Assembly: GCF_001279775.1 (NCBI RefSeq)
Contig: NZ_LGDG01000230.1
Span: forward strand, 1-64,000
Direction of reading: 5' to 3'
Source of the DNA: Streptomyces sp. MMG1533
Lineage (GTDB): Bacteria; Actinomycetota; Actinomycetes; Streptomycetales; Streptomycetaceae
Length of the DNA stretch: 64,000 bases
Shown here: positions 59,646 to 64,000 of the stretch, in pieces
Layout: each line of letters opens with the position of its first letter
Numbering within the stretch: the stretch's first letter is position 1
The notes under the pieces: generated by a model
What the model saw: the letters and a program-made list of their open reading frames with translations, nothing else
The model's database searches: none
Told to the model about the DNA's origin: nothing
Program-made: the position numbers and the translations under genes

Positions 59646-61904
59646 TCAGTGCCTGATGTCCACGACGACGGGTACGGCGGTCAGCGCGGCCCGGGACGAC
59701 TCGGCGATGCGGATCTCCAGCGTCCCGGGCCGCACCGCGGTCTCCAGGTCCGCGCCCACCTGCTCCAGTTGGCGGGTGCCGATGTGGAAGCCGACCGTAC
59801 GGGACTCGCCCGGCTTCAGGCCGACGTCCTGGAAGCCCCGCAGTTCGAGGGTGCGCGGCCAGACGGAGGTGCGCAGCCGGCGGATGTAGAGCTGGGCGAC
59901 CGTACGGCCGGACCGCGCACCGGTGTTGGTGACGTCGACCGTGACGATGTTCCGGTACAGGCGCGGCGGGCCGTACGTGAAGCTCGTGTACGACAGCCCG
60001 TGCCCGAAGGAGTAGCGCGGCTCGGCGCTCTCGTCCACGTACGAGCCGTACTCGGTGTCCTTGTGGTTGTAGTACACGGGGAGTTGGGCCGCCGAGCGCG
60101 GGACGGAGACGGGCAGGCGGCCGGTCGGTTCCTGGTGCCCCAGGAGGACCTCGGCGATGGCCTCGCCGCCCCACGGGCCCGGATACCAGGCGGTGAGCAG
60201 GGCGGCCGCACGGTCCGCGGGCTCGGGTACGACATGCGGGCGGCCCTGGATCAGCACGACCGCCGTCGGCGTGCCCGTCGCGGCGACGGCGTCCAGCAAG
60301 GCGTACTGCGCCTTGCCCAGCCGCAGTCCCGCCAGGTCGGCACCTTCGCCGCAGGTCATCTCCGAAACGGCGTTGAGCGCCGCCCCGTTGGCGTCGAACT
60401 CGGTACCTGACGTACGGGCGCTGCTGCCGCCCAGCACCAGCACGGCCAGGTCGGAGGCGGCGGCCGCGGCGACCGCCTCGGGGATGCCGGAGAGGTCGTC
60501 CCCGGTGAGCGCGCAGCCCGGGGCGTGCCGGATGCCGACGCCGGGCGGGGCGAGTTGCCGTAGTCCGTCGAGGACACTGGTGCCCGCCCGCTGTGGGGCC
60601 GTGTAGTCGCCCGACTGGTGGGCGGGGGTGGCCGACTGGGGGCCGATGACGGCGATCCTGGATACGGTCGCGGCGATGGGGAGGACACCCCCCTCGTTGC
60701 GGAGAAGGGTGACCGCGGCGCGGGCGAGGGTGGTGCTCACATCCCTGCCGTGGGCCGGGAAACCGGTCGTCGTCGGGCCGTGCTGTTCGAACAGCCCCAG
60801 CTGGAACTTGAGCCGCAGGACGCGGGCGACGGCCGCGTCGAGGACCTCCTCGTCCACCAGTCCCCGCTCGACGGCCTCCCCGAGGTGCGTGAAGCCCTCG
60901 TCCCAAAGACTCAGATCGACACCGGCGTCGAGGGCGAGCGCGCCCGCCGTCACCTTGTCGCCGGTGATGCGGGCCAGGCGGTCCACGGCCAGGCCGTCCG
61001 CCATGACGAGCCCGTCGAAGCCCCAGCGTTCTCTGAGGAGTTCGGTGAGCAGGGCCCGGTTGCCGGAGCAGGGCATGCCGTCGACCTCGTTGTACGCGGC
61101 CATGACGGCGGCGGCCCCGGCACGGACGCCGGCGCGGGCGGCGGGGAGGTGGATCTCGTGGAGTTCGCGGAGGCCGAGTTCGGACTCGGCGGAGTTGCGT
61201 CCGCCGACGGTGGCGCCCTGGCCGGCGAAGTGCTTGAGGACCACGGGGGCGTGGTCGTCGGCGAAGTGCCCTTCCTCGGAGCGCTCACCCTGCATCCCGC
61301 GCACCAGCGCGTCGGTGAGGCAGGCCGCCAGGTAGGGGTCCTCGCCGAAACACTCCTCGGTGCGGCCCCAGCGCGGGTCGCGGGCGATGTCGAGGGCCGA
61401 GACCAGGGCGACATGCCCGCCACGGGCGCGCAGTTCGGCGGCAGTGCAAGCGGCGATGTGCTCGTACAACCGGGGGTCCCACGTGGCGCCGACAGCCAAG
61501 TTGACCGGCAGGACCGTGCCGTCGAGGGCCATGTGCCCGTGCGGTACCTCCTCGACGAACAGCGCGGGGATGCCGAGCCTGCTCCGCTCGACGACATGAC
61601 GCTGCACCAGGTCGGCGAGGGCGGCGCCGTCCTCGGCACCGGGTCCGTTGGTGTGGTCGACGCCGGACCAGGCGTCGGCGCGCTGGAGCCCGTAGAGGGC
61701 ACCGAGTCCGGCGAAGCGCTCGGTCTCGGCGTGCAGGGCGGCGGTGAGTTCGAAGGCGCCGTCCGGTGTGCGGCGGTAGGCGTCCCAGCCGTACATCCGC
61801 TGGTTGAGCTGGCCGACCTTCTCGCGCAGGGTCATCCGGCCGAGCAGGTCGCGGACGCGGGCGTCGACGGGGGCGGTGGGGTCGCGGTAGAGCATGTCGT
61901 TCAT
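59646..61904 (-). CDS. GH3 family glycosidase (beta-glucosidase-like)
   Basis: 752-aa cytosolic enzyme without signal peptide. N-terminal barrel: RMTLREKVGQLNQ, DPRWGRTEECFGEDPYLAAC, VVLKHFAGQG and nucleophile region GFDGLVMADGLAVDRL (Asp in MADG). GH3 C-terminal domain from about 375 (LAVLVLGGSSARTSGTEFDA) and a C-terminal fibronectin-III-like domain (VTNTGARSGRTVAQLYI). Could act on beta-glucosides, beta-xylosides or beta-GlcNAc; the aglycone is not evident. The start overlaps the kinase stop (ATGA), so they form an operon. Confidence 0.88.
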   Translation of the reverse strand: MNDMLYRDPTAPVDARVRDLLGRMTLREKVGQLNQRMYGWDAYRRTPDGAFELTAALHAETERFAGLGALYGLQRADAWSGVDHTNGPGAEDGAALADLVQRHVVERSRLGIPALFVEEVPHGHMALDGTVLPVNLAVGATWDPRLYEHIAACTAAELRARGGHVALVSALDIARDPRWGRTEECFGEDPYLAACLTDALVRGMQGERSEEGHFADDHAPVVLKHFAGQGATVGGRNSAESELGLRELHEIHLPAARAGVRAGAAAVMAAYNEVDGMPCSGNRALLTELLRERWGFDGLVMADGLAVDRLARITGDKVTAGALALDAGVDLSLWDEGFTHLGEAVERGLVDEEVLDAAVARVLRLKFQLGLFEQHGPTTTGFPAHGRDVSTTLARAAVTLLRNEGGVLPIAATVSRIAVIGPQSATPAHQSGDYTAPQRAGTSVLDGLRQLAPPGVGIRHAPGCALTGDDLSGIPEAVAAAAASDLAVLVLGGSSARTSGTEFDANGAALNAVSEMTCGEGADLAGLRLGKAQYALLDAVAATGTPTAVVLIQGRPHVVPEPADRAAALLTAWYPGPWGGEAIAEVLLGHQEPTGRLPVSVPRSAAQLPVYYNHKDTEYGSYVDESAEPRYSFGHGLSYTSFTYGPPRLYRNIVTVDVTNTGARSGRTVAQLYIRRLRTSVWPRTLELRGFQDVGLKPGESRTVGFHIGTRQLEQVGADLETAVRPGTLEIRIAESSRAALTAVPVVVDIRH

Positions 61905-62923
61905 CTGCTGCCGCCACCGTGTGCGAGCCGGGCGAGGGCCGCTGCGCCCCGGCAGCCGTCGGCGACCCAGTCGAGCGTCAGACCGAGCGCGGTGAGGCGA
62001 CCGGCCAGGAGTGCCGTCAGGGGGCCGTCGGGGCCGAGCAGGCCGCCGGTGGCGACGAGCGGTTCGCCCGCGACGGGGTCCAACGCCCTTACGGTCTCGG
62101 TCAGTTGGTCGGCCGCCTCTTCGAGGATCGCCTCGGCGACCGCGTCCTTGTCACGCGCCGCCTCGGCCACCGGCGGGGCCAGCCGGGCGAGCCGGATCGG
62201 GGGGTCGGCCATGACGGCCGGGAGCAGGTGCATGCGGAACGCCTCACGCTGAGGGCGGCTCCAGCGGGCGGCGTCACCGTCGGGCGGCAGAACGCTCCCC
62301 GGCACCCCGAACGCCCGCCCCACCGACACCGCCAGCGCCGTCGCCGGTCCCCGCCCGTCCGCCATGCGCAACGCGGCCCGTACCGCCGTACGCCCGATCC
62401 AGAAGCCGCTGCCGTCGTCGCCGAGCAGCCAGCCGTCGCCGTCCACGGTGACCGTGCCCCGGCGGCCGGTGATGCGCATCGCGACCGCGCCGGTGCCTGC
62501 CACCAGGGCGAGGCCGTCGGCCGGGGTGCCGGGCGCGGCGGCGAAGGCGGCCTCGATGTCGCTGCAGATGCCGACCGGCCCGGTCGGGATGCCGAGCCGG
62601 CGCAGGGCCGCGGTGAGGGCGGTCCGGGCGTTGACGTGCCCGGGGTCGTCGGGGGAGGCCGCGGTCGCGCCCGCGAAGCCGCCGGCCACGGACACGACGC
62701 GGCCGCGCGCCTGCTCCGGCACCGCCGCGGCGACGGCCTCGGCGAGATGGCCGGTGAGCTGGGGCACGGGGACGGTCAGGGCGTTGCCCGGCCCGGCGGC
62801 GCCCTCGCCCAGCAGACGGCCGTCCGCCGCGGCGGCGAGCACGACACGGGTACGCGTGCCGCCCGCGTCGAGGCCGACGACGAGCTCGTCGCCAAACTTC
62901 TGGTTCAAATCATTGCCCATCAC
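61901..62923 (-). CDS. BadF/BadG-type N-acetylglucosamine kinase
   Basis: 340-aa ASKHA kinase. VVGLDAGGTRTRVVLA (phosphate 1) near the start, LVAGTGAVAMRITGRRG and GDDGSGFWIGRTAV (about 160-190) are typical of GlcNAc/glucosamine kinases of this family. It would phosphorylate GlcNAc released by GH84/GH3 enzymes. ATG 62923 and 62920 are both possible. Divergent from the GH5-like gene; the shared region has the GGTGGTTGATACATTC site. Confidence 0.87.
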   Translation of the reverse strand: MMGNDLNQKFGDELVVGLDAGGTRTRVVLAAAADGRLLGEGAAGPGNALTVPVPQLTGHLAEAVAAAVPEQARGRVVSVAGGFAGATAASPDDPGHVNARTALTAALRRLGIPTGPVGICSDIEAAFAAAPGTPADGLALVAGTGAVAMRITGRRGTVTVDGDGWLLGDDGSGFWIGRTAVRAALRMADGRGPATALAVSVGRAFGVPGSVLPPDGDAARWSRPQREAFRMHLLPAVMADPPIRLARLAPPVAEAARDKDAVAEAILEEAADQLTETVRALDPVAGEPLVATGGLLGPDGPLTALLAGRLTALGLTLDWVADGCRGAAALARLAHGGGSR

Positions 62924-62930
62924 TGACTAT

Positions 62931-62946
62931 GGTGGTTGATACATTC
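62931..62946. promoter_or_regulatory. Operator-like site between kinase and GH5-like genes
   Basis: GGTGGTTGATACATTC, 15 of 16 identical to 50330-50345 in front of the RpiR gene. TACATT (62940-62945) could be the -10 box of the GH5-like gene. Confidence 0.5.
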
Positions 62947-62980
62947 GCGCAGGACAAGCCCCGGACCCGAGGAGGATCCC

Positions 62981-64000
62981 ATCCGTACACTCCGCTTCGG
63001 CGTCAACTACACGCCTCGCCGCGGCTGGTTCCACTCCTGGCACGACTTCGACGCCGTGCACGCCCGGGAGGACCTGGACCAGATAGCCGGGCTCGGCCTC
63101 GACCACGTCCGTGTCTTCCACCTCTGGCCGCTCCTGCAGCCCAACCGCACGCTCATCCGCACCGCCGCCGTGGACCAGCTGGTGCGGCTCGTCGACCTGG
63201 CCGCGGAGGCGGGTCTCGACGTCCTCGTGGACGGCGTGCAGGGCCACCTGTCCAGCTTCGACTTCTACCCGGAGTGGACCCGCAGCTGGCACCACCGCAA
63301 CGTGTTCACGGACCCGGGGACCATCGAGGCACAGGCCGAACTCCTGCGCACGCTGGGCGGCGCCCTCGCCGGCCGCCCCAACCTGATCGGTCTCCAGCTC
63401 GGCAACGAGCTCAACAACCTGGTCGAGCACAACCCGGTCACGGTGCAGGAGGTCGACCACTACCTCGACACCCTGCTGGCCGCGGCCCGCGCGGGTGTGC
63501 GCCCCGGCCACCTGGTCACGCACTCCGCGTACGACGCCGCCTGGTACGGCGACGGCCACCCCTTCACCCCGGAGGCCTCGGCCCACAAGGGCGACCTGAC
63601 CACCGTCCACCCCTGGGTGTTCTCCGGCGACTGCGCCCGCCGCTACGGCGCCGGCTCCCCTCAGGTGCACCACCTCGCCGAGTACGGCACGGAACTCGCC
63701 ACGGCGTACGCCGAGGACCCGGCCCGTCCCGTCTGGGTCCAGGAGACGGGCGCGCCCGAGCCGCACATCCCGGCGGCCGACGCGCCGGAGTTCGCACGGG
63801 CGACCGTACGGAACGCGGCCGAGTGCGCGAACCTCTGGGGCGTGACGTGGTGGTGCTCCCACGACGTAGACCGCTCCCTCGCCGACTACCCGGAACTCGA
63901 GTACACCCTGGGCCTGTTCGACTCGGCGGGCCGCCCCAAGCCGATCGCGGACGCCCTCGCCGCGACGGTCGCCGACCTGCGCGCCCAGCCGCCGTCACCC
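62981..64000 (+). CDS. GH5-like glycosidase, truncated by window end
   Basis: At least 340 residues, no stop before the window ends. LRFGVNYTPRRGWFHSWHDF and LGLDHVRVFHLWPLLQPN begin a TIM-barrel; acid/base Glu in IGLQLGNELNNLV, nucleophile Glu in VWVQETGAPEPHIP, as in clan GH-A (GH5). No signal peptide. The strong ribosome site GAGGAGG (62969-62975) is followed five bases later by ATC, not ATG; no ATG/GTG lies in frame upstream, only TTG 62936. The native start may be ATC 62981 or a mutated ATG. Substrate probably a beta-mannoside or similar. Confidence 0.8.
   Translation, partial: MRTLRFGVNYTPRRGWFHSWHDFDAVHAREDLDQIAGLGLDHVRVFHLWPLLQPNRTLIRTAAVDQLVRLVDLAAEAGLDVLVDGVQGHLSSFDFYPEWTRSWHHRNVFTDPGTIEAQAELLRTLGGALAGRPNLIGLQLGNELNNLVEHNPVTVQEVDHYLDTLLAAARAGVRPGHLVTHSAYDAAWYGDGHPFTPEASAHKGDLTTVHPWVFSGDCARRYGAGSPQVHHLAEYGTELATAYAEDPARPVWVQETGAPEPHIPAADAPEFARATVRNAAECANLWGVTWWCSHDVDRSLADYPELEYTLGLFDSAGRPKPIADALAATVADLRAQPPSP

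Overview
The window is very GC-rich, with almost every codon ending in G or C, many GTG/TTG starts and many ATGA/GTGA stop-start overlaps. Together with two conservons (CvnABCD), ROK and RpiR sugar regulators, and many secreted glycosidases, this points to a Streptomyces (or close actinomycete) chromosome. I saw no tRNA, rRNA, CRISPR array, transposase or phage gene. Coordinates and translations were read by eye; family calls rest on recognised motifs, not searches.

Layout. 81-3921: first conservon (sensor kinase-like protein, roadblock protein, DUF742 protein, small GTPase). 3902-13059: a peptide-type ABC importer operon (SBP, two permeases, fused double ATPase, ROK kinase), divergent from a ROK repressor and an M81 (MlrC-like) peptidase. 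13166-14545: secreted GH43/AbfB arabinan-active enzyme. 14646-23067: a betaine/choline-type (OpuC/ProU-like) importer whose binding-protein gene is separated from its ATPase and permease genes by a second, complete, oppositely oriented conservon (15984-20489). 23192-27542: DUF1266 protein, GT2 glycosyltransferase and GT39-like membrane mannosyltransferase. 27607-28515: a gene interrupted by an in-frame TGA. 28626-31197: ferric reductase-like protein, FMN-binding protein and ApbE; a 73-bp tandem duplication frameshifts the FMN-binding gene. 31331-40184: two two-component systems, a sugar epimerase, a GT2/DUF2064/methyltransferase operon, and a molybdopterin oxidoreductase with a membrane partner. 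40298-41614: polytopic GT-C-like protein.

41850-46240 is the most unusual part: two translationally coupled genes encoding a TIR protein of FxsC type and a 1050-aa protein that joins a KGGTGR-type ATPase, a SEFIR/TIR-like domain, a NACHT NTPase and four membrane segments. It looks like an NLR-like signalling or immunity module, and it lacks the FxsA peptide and FxsB radical-SAM partners of known Fxs loci.

46308-64000 (cut by the window end) is a glycan-utilisation locus: GH84 beta-N-acetylglucosaminidase with a beta-propeller, SIS-domain isomerase, RpiR regulator, GH38 alpha-mannosidase, small SurA-like His-tailed protein, sugar ABC importer (SBP and two permeases), GH3 glycosidase, BadF-type N-acetylglucosamine kinase and a GH5-like glycosidase. 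Related inverted repeats (TGGTT-N5-AACCA and variants) precede several of these genes and suggest one regulon, probably under the RpiR protein. The enzyme set fits uptake and breakdown of mannose/GlcNAc-rich N-glycan material.
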